NCBI GenBank assembly: GCA_029862935.1
Contig: JAOTWK010000014.1
Span: forward strand, 1-23,758
Length of the DNA: 23,758 nt
Reading direction: 5' to 3'
Origin: Gemmatimonadota bacterium
Lineage (GTDB): Bacteria; Gemmatimonadota; Gemmatimonadetes; Gemmatimonadales; GWC2-71-9
Shown here: piece by piece, positions 15,456 through 23,056 of the stretch
How the letters are laid out: each line of letters begins with the position of its first letter
Numbering within the stretch: the stretch's first letter is position 1
The notes under the pieces: model-generated
Seen by the model: the letters and a program-made list of their open reading frames with translations, nothing else
Database searches by the model: none
What the model was told of the DNA's origin: nothing
Made by a program: the position numbers and the translations under genes

Positions 15456-17752
15456 CGGTCGTACGCCGAATGACGGATCTCATCGAGCGGTTCGCGCGCT
15501 GGATTGTCCTGCTCGCGGTGATCGGCACGGTGACGGCAGGCCTGGCCGCGCGAGGGTTGCGCATTGAGCACGCGCAGGAGAAGTACGAGCCGTCGGCGGA
15601 CGATCCCGTCGTTCGCTCGGTCGAGCAGTTCCGGTCCCGTTTCGGTGCTCGCACCTTGCTCGTCGCCGGGTTGGAGTTCGCCCAGCCGATTGGGGTCGAG
15701 GAGCTTCAGACCATCCAACGAACGGCGGACCGGCTCCGCACCCTGCCGTGGGTGGCCAATGTGCTCAGCGTGGCCGACGTTCGTCGCATTGCTTGGGGTC
15801 GAGAGGGACCTCGGGCGGAACGGGTCGTCGCAGCCGACGCGGCCGACACCACTGATATCGAGCAGCTACGACAACTCGTCGCTGGTACGCCGATCTATCA
15901 GCGGGGATTCCTGTCGTCCGACTGGCGCATGGCTGCGCTCGCAGTGGAGCTGGAACGGGAGGAGGGTGCTGGGCGGGAGGCACGCCAGGCGGAGCACGCG
16001 TTGCAGATTGAGCACCTGCTTCGAGACATGTCGGACGGGCGGTACGATGTGCATTTGACCGGCATGCCGCTGCTCAATCGTGCGCTCCAGGAGAGCGCCC
16101 GTCACGATGTGCGGTTGTTCGGAGCGCTCACCGCGGTGTTCGTCGGAGGAATTCTGCTGCTGTTGTTTCGGCAGTGGCGGCCGATGGTGCTAGCCACCGG
16201 AGTAGCGGCGATCGCGCTCACGTGGACCATCGGTGTGCTGGCAGCGACCGGGACGCCGATGTCGGCATCGCTCACGATGCTGGTGCCACTGATTCTGGTC
16301 CTGAGCGTGGCATTCTCGGTGCACTACCTCACGCATTTCTACGGGAAGGGAGTGCTCGACGCTCCGCGGGATCGGTTCCGCGCGATGATGCAGGTGGTGT
16401 TTCCTCCGAGCATCCTGACCGGTTTGACGACCGCGGCCGGATTCCTGGCGCTCGCCTCCAGCAGGCTCGCGAGCGTACGGGAAACCGGCTTGTTCATCGC
16501 GGCTGGTGTGCTGCTGAGCATGCTCGCTGCGAGTGTGCTCTTACCGACGGTGCTTAGCCTGCCGCGCATGGGTTCTCCCGGTACGGGTCAGATGTCCAGG
16601 CTCCCCGGCAGGATGACGCGCGCGATGACGGATGTCGTGAAGCACCGTGCTAGCCTCATCGTTGTGAGCGCAGCTGCTCTCACCGTTCTCGGAGCGACCG
16701 GTGCCGCGCGCTTGCGATTCGACGCCAATCCGCTGCGCTTTTTCTCACGCGACGAGCCGTTTCGCCGATCGACGGAAGTCATCGATAGTCGGTTGGGCGG
16801 AAGTCTGCCGCTCGAGATCGTCGTGCAAAGACCTCGAGACAGTCTGGCGGGCCTCGTCCCGGCGATCCTGCAGGTACAGCACGAGCTGCGAGCGATTCCC
16901 GAGTTCGGCTTTGTCGGCTCGGCGGCAGACTTCTTGGAGATGGCCGAAGCGGCGCGCCCCCGCATCATGCCTCGCATCTACGACGCAGCGGCGGGGCGCT
17001 TCCCCGCCCGCGTGTGGAGCCGGATGGCTGCGGAGCCTGGCTTGCAGGGATACGTGGCTGAGGATTCGGCGACGCTGTGGCTTCGTATTACGAGTCGGGT
17101 CCGGATTAGCGACTCCGACGCGCTCCGGCGTCTGGTGCAACGCGTGGAGAGTGTGCTGAAGAAAGAGTCGCTCGCGCAGGCGTCGGTGACTGGGCTCGTA
17201 CCCCTGCTGCTCCGCACGCAGGAGTACATGGTCCAAAGTCAGATCTCCAGTTTCTTGCTCGCCTTCACCGTCATTCTCTTACTGGTGTTCCCGTTCGTGC
17301 GAGATTGGCGTGCCGGCACGATCGCCGTGCTCGCCAATGTGGTTCCCCTGGTCATCGTGCTGGGCGTGATGGGATGGCTCGGTATCCCAATGGATATTGC
17401 CTCGATCATGATCGCCAGCATCGCACTTGGCATTATTGTCGACGATACGATCCACTTTCTGTACCGCTACCGCACGTGTCGCGCCGAGGGGTTGGGCACT
17501 TTTGCTGCCGTCGAGCAGACGTATAACGTGGTCGGCATTCCGATTGTCGTGACGTCGATCGTTCTCATTGGGGGGTTCCTGATCCTCACGGCGTCAGTGT
17601 TCCAGCCCACGAGCACGTTCGGTCTGCTCGCGGCAGTGACGATTGCGGCCGCGTTCGTTGCCGACTTGCTCCTCATGCCAGCGCTGCTCCTCGCCCTTCA
17701 CGGGGAATCGCGCCCACGGGAGCCGGCGAGGACAGGGGGTCACCTGGCGTGA
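15452..17752 (+). CDS. MMPL/RND-family transporter (HpnN-like architecture)
   Basis: 766 residues with the two-fold repeat of RND proteins. A first helix (about 16-34) is followed by a periplasmic domain (about 35-218), five helices (about 220-372), then another single helix (about 400-418), a second periplasmic domain and a final helix bundle (about 600-760). HYLTHFYG in the fourth helix and VDDTIHFLYRYR in the tenth are the usual charged or proton-relay positions. FPPSILTGLTTAAGFLALA matches the sterol-sensing-like core. Members move hydrophobic molecules across the envelope: HpnN moves hopanoids and MmpL proteins move mycobacterial lipids. No adaptor or outer-membrane partner is encoded nearby. 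The GTG start overlaps the GH3-like stop, and its stop overlaps the next GTG (both GTGA), so translation is probably coupled and the cargo is likely the cluster's product. Confidence 0.9.
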   Translation: MTVVRRMTDLIERFARWIVLLAVIGTVTAGLAARGLRIEHAQEKYEPSADDPVVRSVEQFRSRFGARTLLVAGLEFAQPIGVEELQTIQRTADRLRTLPWVANVLSVADVRRIAWGREGPRAERVVAADAADTTDIEQLRQLVAGTPIYQRGFLSSDWRMAALAVELEREEGAGREARQAEHALQIEHLLRDMSDGRYDVHLTGMPLLNRALQESARHDVRLFGALTAVFVGGILLLLFRQWRPMVLATGVAAIALTWTIGVLAATGTPMSASLTMLVPLILVLSVAFSVHYLTHFYGKGVLDAPRDRFRAMMQVVFPPSILTGLTTAAGFLALASSRLASVRETGLFIAAGVLLSMLAASVLLPTVLSLPRMGSPGTGQMSRLPGRMTRAMTDVVKHRASLIVVSAAALTVLGATGAARLRFDANPLRFFSRDEPFRRSTEVIDSRLGGSLPLEIVVQRPRDSLAGLVPAILQVQHELRAIPEFGFVGSAADFLEMAEAARPRIMPRIYDAAAGRFPARVWSRMAAEPGLQGYVAEDSATLWLRITSRVRISDSDALRRLVQRVESVLKKESLAQASVTGLVPLLLRTQEYMVQSQISSFLLAFTVILLLVFPFVRDWRAGTIAVLANVVPLVIVLGVMGWLGIPMDIASIMIASIALGIIVDDTIHFLYRYRTCRAEGLGTFAAVEQTYNVVGIPIVVTSIVLIGGFLILTASVFQPTSTFGLLAAVTIAAAFVADLLLMPALLLALHGESRPREPARTGGHLA

Positions 17753-18753
17753 GTGACCTGCGAGCACGTGTCTCTCGAGCCATGGTATTCTTGAGGGCTC
17801 GAGTAGTAGCATTCAAGCGAAGCCGACTGGGTGCGCGCAGCTTCCAGGTGGTGCGCGTCCTCTTCGTTCTCGCGGTGCTCGCGTGGTTGGGGTATCGGCT
17901 CTCCAGCATCGGATGGCAGGAAGTCTGGGTCTCCCGCCCGCGAACGCCCTGGTTCTACGTGACGTGGGTTGGATTGTACCTGCAGCTCCCCCTGGTCGAA
18001 GCGCTGATCTTCCGGTCCGTCTGGGGTCTCCCGATACGCGAGAGCCTGCTGCCGCTGTTACACAAGCGCACCTTGAACCAGGACGTCGTCAGTGGGCTCG
18101 GGGAGGCATCCTTCTTCATGTGGGTCCGGCGCGACGGGAGTCTGTCCGACGGTGAGATCGCCGGCACGCTGAAGGACAATCTCATCGCCTCGTCCCTGGC
18201 GTCGTGGACCTCGATTGTACTCCTCTTCCTGCTCACCGGCCCACTCCTGTTGACCACGCTCCTCGCCGACAGTGGTCCGTTGTACGTGGTGGGTGGTGGT
18301 CTCCTCACCATTCTCGTAATCGTGCTCGGGATGCACTTCAGGAGACGAATCCTCACGCTCGAACCGCGAACTGTCCTAACCGTCACGCTGGTTCACTTCG
18401 GACGCTTCGTCCTGTTCGTCTACCTACTGCAGGTCATCCAGTGGTGGGTGGTCGAGCCCGATGCCCCGCTCCGGCTCTGGGCGGCGATGTTGGTCGTCGC
18501 GACGGTGGTCAGTAGGGTCCCGTTCATTCCCGCCAAGGATCTGGTGGGCATCGGTGCCATTCTCGGAGTGCTGGTGCTGCCGGAAGCCTTCGAGGCGACG
18601 ATTGCGGCGATGTTGCTCATGCGTACGGTGCTCGACAAGGTCACCAATTTGGTGGTGGCCGTCATCCACTTCGCACTCGACCGAGGAAGCCGTTCACCTG
18701 CCTCGCTACCTGCTGACGACGCGATGACTACGAGGTCACGCGCGACACCGTGA
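17749..18753 (+). CDS. Polytopic membrane protein, possibly flippase-like
   Basis: 334 residues with seven or eight predicted transmembrane helices (about 34-52, 68-90, 148-172, 178-196, 212-233, 242-260, 264-282, 286-308). The layout and the near-C-terminal stretch VPFIPAKDLVGIGAILG (257-273), followed by AAMLLMRTVLDKVTN, are loosely reminiscent of the YbhN/UPF0104 or LPG-synthase membrane family. That family includes the hopanoid-locus protein HpnL. The match is weak and I would not assign it firmly. The GTG start overlaps the MMPL stop (GTGA), making it the last gene of the coupled run. It ends 16 bases from the end of the convergent GNAT gene. Role in lipid flipping or transport beside the MMPL protein is inference from position. 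Confidence 0.7.
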   Translation: MSDLRARVSRAMVFLRARVVAFKRSRLGARSFQVVRVLFVLAVLAWLGYRLSSIGWQEVWVSRPRTPWFYVTWVGLYLQLPLVEALIFRSVWGLPIRESLLPLLHKRTLNQDVVSGLGEASFFMWVRRDGSLSDGEIAGTLKDNLIASSLASWTSIVLLFLLTGPLLLTTLLADSGPLYVVGGGLLTILVIVLGMHFRRRILTLEPRTVLTVTLVHFGRFVLFVYLLQVIQWWVVEPDAPLRLWAAMLVVATVVSRVPFIPAKDLVGIGAILGVLVLPEAFEATIAAMLLMRTVLDKVTNLVVAVIHFALDRGSRSPASLPADDAMTTRSRATP

Positions 18754-18769
18754 GCATCGCACGCGTCGT

Positions 18770-19903
18770 CTACAGTGCTTTGTGGAACAAACGGTAGGTC
18801 TTGAGCGGTCGCCCGCCGAACGCGTCGATCACGCGCCGGATGCGCTCGTTCGTCACCTGCACTAAGGACAGCTCGGCCCTCTCGATGCCCAGGTCGCGCG
18901 CGGCCATCGCCGTGCGGTGGGCGAGCAACACCGCGATCCCGCGCCCGGCGAACTCGGGCAGCACGCCGAGCAGAATGAATCGAGCGGACTGGATGCGCGG
19001 AATCGCTCGCGCGAGGCGCAGCCATCCAAACGGCCACAGGCGCCCCCCGATAGTCGCTAGTGCCTCGTTGACGTCGGGAAGGGCAAGCGCAAAGCCGACC
19101 ATCCGTCCGTCGACCTCGGCGAACACAGCTAGCTCAGGACGATAGAACTTGCGGAATTGGCTGGCGCGGCTCAGGTACTCGTGCCAACTGAGTGGCACGA
19201 ATCCCCACACGTCGGCGAACGATCGATTGTAGACGTCGAGCAGCGTTCGCCCCTCATCGATCCAGTGTCTGGGATCAGAGTGGCGCAGGCGCACGCCTCC
19301 GGGTGCAGTGCCCCGGGCAAGCCGCTGGACAATCCGCTGCGCCGCCGGGGATGTCGAACGCTCGAGATCCCAGCTGAACGACTGGTAGTCGGTCCAACAT
19401 GCGTAGCCGGCATCGGTGAGCAGCCCCTCGTACCAGGGTGGGTTGTAGGGTGAGAGCAGCATGGACCTGGACTCAAAGCCCTCGACCAGTAGACCGACTT
19501 CGTCGTGCATGGTCAGATTCACGGGACCGAACACACCAGTCCGTCCCTGCGTCCGCAGCGCCGACTCGGCGGTTTCGAGAAGGGCGGAAGCCACGCGTGT
19601 GTCGTCGACGGACTCGAAGAAGCCGAAGAACCCCGAATGCGGTTCCCATCGCGTCGCGAAGTCGCTGTCGACAACTGCGGCGATCCGGCCCACGATGGAG
19701 CGGTCTTGGCGTGCGATGAACCGCTCCACCCATCGCGATCCGAGCGACGGGTTGTGCCGCGCCGACCAGCGACTGCGTTCCGTCTGCCGCAAGGGAGGAA
19801 CCCAACATGGATCGCCGCGATACAGTGCGTGGGGCAAATCGCAGAACGTGCGGTGCTCTGATGCGGAACGCACCCGAGTGACGGCGATATCCCCAGTGGG
19901 CAT
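18770..19903 (-). CDS. Long-form GNAT-family N-acyltransferase
   Basis: 377 residues. The N-terminal half has conserved features of a long GNAT subgroup I associate with E. coli YghO: YRGDPCWVPPLRQTE (28-42), ARHNPSLGS (48-56), then GRIAAVVDS, FGFFES, FGPVNLTMHDEVGLLVEGF and LSPYNPPWYEGLL. The C-terminal half is a second GNAT fold with LLGVLPEFAGRGIAVLL as the acyl-CoA pyrophosphate-binding motif. It should transfer an acyl group from a thioester to an amine. GNAT-type bacterial ceramide synthases are known, so N-acylation of the product of the alpha-oxoamine synthase encoded at 23053 is an attractive guess. ATG 19903 is preferred: a TTG at 19939 is in frame but lies within the predicted promoter. 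The gene is on the strand opposite to both flanking operons. Confidence 0.82.
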   Translation of the reverse strand: MPTGDIAVTRVRSASEHRTFCDLPHALYRGDPCWVPPLRQTERSRWSARHNPSLGSRWVERFIARQDRSIVGRIAAVVDSDFATRWEPHSGFFGFFESVDDTRVASALLETAESALRTQGRTGVFGPVNLTMHDEVGLLVEGFESRSMLLSPYNPPWYEGLLTDAGYACWTDYQSFSWDLERSTSPAAQRIVQRLARGTAPGGVRLRHSDPRHWIDEGRTLLDVYNRSFADVWGFVPLSWHEYLSRASQFRKFYRPELAVFAEVDGRMVGFALALPDVNEALATIGGRLWPFGWLRLARAIPRIQSARFILLGVLPEFAGRGIAVLLAHRTAMAARDLGIERAELSLVQVTNERIRRVIDAFGGRPLKTYRLFHKAL

Positions 19904-19910
19904 GCGGCGC

Positions 19911-19939
19911 AGGTTAGGCCAGGTCAAACTCGGTGTCAA
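19911..19939 (-). promoter_or_regulatory. Predicted sigma-70-type promoter of the GNAT gene, likely leaderless
   Basis: On the minus strand a perfect -35 TTGACA (19939-19934) is followed after exactly 17 bases by TAACCT (19916-19911), which keeps the three most conserved -10 bases. A start site about seven bases further on falls at or next to the A of ATG 19903, and no ribosome-binding site is visible. A leaderless mRNA is therefore predicted. Confidence 0.5.
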
Positions 19940-20194
19940 ACCCCTGCCCCTTGCCCGGATTCGACGTCGACGGTATGTGGGAGAGAGTCGGTTAGCCTAC
20001 ACGCACTGACCGAATTCCTGTGGGATGAGGTGCGTGTTGCCCGCAGCAATCCTTTGTGGCTCAAGCACTTGACGGTTTCTTGCCTCGAGTGCGCGAAGTT
20101 CTCTCGTGAGGGGCGGCAATGCGCGGTGGTGTCGTGCGGCTCGTTGACCCAGGCGACACCGTACTCGCGTGCGCGGTCTGCAGAACGGGGTAAC

Positions 20195-20199
20195 GGAGG
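20195..20199 (+). promoter_or_regulatory. Ribosome-binding site GGAGG before the second radical SAM gene
   Basis: GGAGG is five bases before an in-frame GTG (20205) and seventeen before the homology-favoured ATG (20217). An out-of-frame five-codon reading frame (ATG 20203 to TGA 20220) lies between and overlaps the ATG as ATGA, so the site may act directly on the GTG or through coupling. Confidence 0.6.
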
Positions 20200-20204
20200 C
20201 CCAT

Positions 20205-21536
20205 GTGCATTCGGCGATGAACATCCTATTGGTCGGCCCGACGGCACTTGATTCTCAGGGTACGCCGATCAAGCAGCGCCGGCTGCATTTGCCGGGGCTC
20301 ACGCTTCCCATGCTCGCGGCCGTCACGCCAGGGGATGCGCGGATCCAGCTCGTCAGCGAGACTGTCGAGGATATCCCGTTCGACGGCGACTGGGACCTCG
20401 TCGGGCTGACCGGCATGGGCTCGGGCATCGTGCGCGCCTGGCAGATCGCTGACGCGTTCCGCGAGCGGGGACGGACCGTCGTCATCGGCGGGATTGCGGC
20501 CAGCCTGGGCCAGTTAGAATGGTCGCTGTCGCATGCCGACGCAGTGGTGGTCGGCGAGGCGGAGGAACTTTGGCCGCAGGTGGTGGCAGATGCCGCCGCC
20601 GGCCGGCTGCAGCAGGTCTATCGGATGCAGCGTCCGCCGTTCATCGACACGCTGCCCGAACCGCGCTACGACCTGATGAACCCGTGGAAGCACGGTCTGT
20701 GGCGGCCGGTTCAGGCGACGCGCGGCTGCCCGTTCCCGTGCACATTTTGCTCAGTCACCGCGTTCCATGAATCGCGATACCGCAAACGTCCAGTAGACCA
20801 GGTCGTTCGCGACGTGCGGGCCGCTCGACGTCACGGAAGCCGGTATATCGCGTTCATCGATGACAACATCGCGGTCGATTGGGATTATTGCGCCGAGCTG
20901 TGGGAGGCGCTCATTCGGGAGCGGATCATCTGGATGAGCCAGAGCAGTCTCCATATCGCCGAGCGGCCAGACATGTTGCGTCTCGCCCATCGTGGCGGCT
21001 GCCGGCTCCTCTCGTTTGGGGTGGAGTCGACCGGGGAAGACAGCCTGGCCGGTATCGAGAAGCGCTTCAACCGGCCCGGCCAGTACGCGGAGGCGGTGCG
21101 GACGATACGCCGCCACGGCATCGATGTCTCGACGGAAATGATCATCGGCCTGGACGGCGACGATCGGTCGGTGTTCGAGCGGACCTTCAGGTTTCTCATA
21201 GAGAACGCGATCTCTGTGCCCCGCGTGCACATCTTGACCCCGGTGCCGGGAACGCCGTTGTACGACGAGATGGAGCAGGACGGAAGGTTGCTGACGCAGG
21301 ACTTCGGCCGCTTCACGGGGGGCTACGTCACCTTCCGTCCAAAGCGACTGTCCGTAGAGGAACTACAGGTAGGCTACTGGAATCTGTATCGAAAGCTGTT
21401 TAGCTGGCGGTCAATCCTGCGTCGAGCGGGACACAATCGAGCTTCGCTCGGTCCGTACATGCGAGCGGTCGTGTGGGCAGTGAATCTGCATTATCGCAAC
21501 CACATCCACCGACGCATCACGCCGGGTATCGTCTAG
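20205..21536 (+). CDS. B12-binding-type radical SAM enzyme (second copy)
   Basis: 443 residues from GTG 20205, or 439 from ATG 20217 (MNILLVGPTA, the more typical family N-terminus). Residue numbers here count from the ATG. The N-terminal Rossmann-like domain includes DLVGLTGMGSGIVRAWQIA (60-78) and VVIGGIAASL (88-97). The radical SAM cluster motif is CPFPCTFC (Cys171, 175, 178), followed by FIDDNIAVDWDY, SFGVES and TPVPGTPLYDEMEQDGR. The sequence parallels the enzyme at 12505 nearly end to end (ATRGCP, CTFCSVTAFH, FNRP, TPxPGTPLYDEME), so the two are paralogues that probably act on related substrates or successive positions. The B12 DxHxxG motif is not visible. It is the first gene of the rightward operon; the third radical SAM gene starts 14 bases after its stop. 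The precise reaction is unknown. Confidence 0.87.
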   Translation: MHSAMNILLVGPTALDSQGTPIKQRRLHLPGLTLPMLAAVTPGDARIQLVSETVEDIPFDGDWDLVGLTGMGSGIVRAWQIADAFRERGRTVVIGGIAASLGQLEWSLSHADAVVVGEAEELWPQVVADAAAGRLQQVYRMQRPPFIDTLPEPRYDLMNPWKHGLWRPVQATRGCPFPCTFCSVTAFHESRYRKRPVDQVVRDVRAARRHGSRYIAFIDDNIAVDWDYCAELWEALIRERIIWMSQSSLHIAERPDMLRLAHRGGCRLLSFGVESTGEDSLAGIEKRFNRPGQYAEAVRTIRRHGIDVSTEMIIGLDGDDRSVFERTFRFLIENAISVPRVHILTPVPGTPLYDEMEQDGRLLTQDFGRFTGGYVTFRPKRLSVEELQVGYWNLYRKLFSWRSILRRAGHNRASLGPYMRAVVWAVNLHYRNHIHRRITPGIV

Positions 21537-21550
21537 TGTCTGGAGGCACC

Positions 21551-23056
21551 ATGCGCGTGTTGTTGGTTCGTCCTCCCGTTCCGCCGCACACGATCGGGCT
21601 CAAGCATGTGATGGTCTGCGAGCCGCTCGAGCTCGAGTACGTGGCCGCCGGGCTCGATGGTCACGAAGTCAACATATTCGACGGCCTCCTCGAGGGTGGC
21701 TTGGAGCACCGGATTCGGGCGTTTCGACCGGACGTGGTCGGCACGAGCGCGTACATCACCGGCGTGAACGAGGCCATCAAAGTGTGCCGTTCGGCCAAGC
21801 GGTGGAACCGGGCATGTCGCACCGTGGTGGGGGGTGTCCATGCGGCCTGCGCGCCGGAGGATTTCGTGGACGCTGCCGTGGACTGCGTGGCACTGGGTGA
21901 CGGCACGACGCTCATGCCGGAGTTGATGGAGGCCTTTGCCGGGAGGTGCGCGCTCGACGAAGTGCCGGGTTTGGCTGTCCCGCGGGGTGATGGTCTCCTC
22001 TTCACGAAGGAACGTACGTACATGCCAGACCCGGACCTGCTCCCGCTGCCGAGGCGTGACCTCGTGGCGCATCTCCAGCATCGCTACTACTACCTGTTCC
22101 ACCAGCCGGTCGCCACCGTGAAGACGACATGGGGCTGCTGGTACAAGTGCAACTTCTGCTTCACTTGGCAGATTACCGGCGGGGTACCGTACTCCCGCAG
22201 CCCCGAGTCGATCGCTCAGGAGTTGGCGCAGATCGAGGCGCGGGATGTTTACATCGTGGACGACATCTTTCTCATCAACCGCTCGCGTCTGGCGCAGCTC
22301 GCCGAGCTCCTCCGTCAGCGAGGCATCCGCAAGAACTACCTCGTGTACGCCCGTGCTGACTTCATCGCCGAGAACGAAGACGTTATCGCTGAGTGGGCCC
22401 GGCTGGGGTTGCGCGCCGTATTCATTGGGTTGGAGGCGACCACGGATCCTGAACTTGACGCGATGAACAAGCAGTGCACGGTCGACTGGAACCGTGAGGC
22501 GATCGCGGTGCTGCGACGCCACGGGGTCGACACGTACGGATCGCTTATTACCCAGCCGGATTACGAGGCGGAGGATTGGGCCAGGCTCAAGCGATTCATC
22601 GACGAGACCGGCCTTTACTACCTGAATGTGTCACCACTCACCCCACTTCCGGGGACGGAGATCTGGGACACGTACAAAGACAAAACGGTGATTGACCGGC
22701 AGGCGCACGGGCTGTGGGACCTGTCGCACGTTCTTCTCCCCACCCGGCAGCCGCTCAAGTCGTATTATCGGTCCCTGCTGAGTGTGTATCTCCACTCGTG
22801 TCTGGACCCACGCAGGGCAAACCGCTTGTCCCTCAGAACGGCCCCGCCGATCTTCTCGCGCAAGTTCCTGCGACTGTGGCTCGGGGGTCTGCGGGTGGCG
22901 ATGCAGTTCCTGGTTGCCCATCGCCATCACACCGGGCGCGAGCTGGCCAGGGCGCGCGACCGCGGCGAGCCAGTCGCTGGGCTGCACGACGCGCCGCGGA
23001 CGGACGCATTGCCGCGCCAAACGTTCGCTCCAGTGGAAGGACGGGTGCCTTCATGA
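21551..23056 (+). CDS. B12-binding-type radical SAM enzyme (third, divergent)
   Basis: 501 residues. The N-terminus MRVLLVRPPVPPH and the following LELEYVAAGLDGHEVNIFDG (27-45 region), DVVGTSAYITG and VVGGVHAACAPEDF are typical of the cobalamin-binding half. The cluster motif is CWYKCNFC (Cys196, 200, 203), followed by VDDIFLINRSR, FIGLEATTD and LTPLPGTEIWDTY. It is only distantly related to the copies at 12505 and 20205 and is nearer in style to HpnJ- or BchE-like enzymes. The C-terminal 100 residues are basic and may contact membrane or a carrier protein; the final 40 look disordered. GGAGG four bases before ATG 21551 fixes the start. The stop overlaps the ATG of the alpha-oxoamine synthase gene (ATGA), so the two products should be made together. 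Confidence 0.87.
   Translation: MRVLLVRPPVPPHTIGLKHVMVCEPLELEYVAAGLDGHEVNIFDGLLEGGLEHRIRAFRPDVVGTSAYITGVNEAIKVCRSAKRWNRACRTVVGGVHAACAPEDFVDAAVDCVALGDGTTLMPELMEAFAGRCALDEVPGLAVPRGDGLLFTKERTYMPDPDLLPLPRRDLVAHLQHRYYYLFHQPVATVKTTWGCWYKCNFCFTWQITGGVPYSRSPESIAQELAQIEARDVYIVDDIFLINRSRLAQLAELLRQRGIRKNYLVYARADFIAENEDVIAEWARLGLRAVFIGLEATTDPELDAMNKQCTVDWNREAIAVLRRHGVDTYGSLITQPDYEAEDWARLKRFIDETGLYYLNVSPLTPLPGTEIWDTYKDKTVIDRQAHGLWDLSHVLLPTRQPLKSYYRSLLSVYLHSCLDPRRANRLSLRTAPPIFSRKFLRLWLGGLRVAMQFLVAHRHHTGRELARARDRGEPVAGLHDAPRTDALPRQTFAPVEGRVPS

Larger units (their letters stand above)
19904..20204. other. Divergent intergenic region between GNAT and radical SAM genes
   Basis: About 300 bases without a believable gene; short open frames on both strands have no family signal. 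It holds the GNAT promoter (19911-19939), a perfect ten-base palindrome TCGACGTCGA at 19961-19970, a weaker inverted repeat TCAAG-CA-CTTGA at 20061-20072, and the ribosome-binding site of the rightward operon at 20195-20199. The palindromes could be operators for regulation of both directions. No clear -35/-10 pair was found for the rightward genes. Confidence 0.5.
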
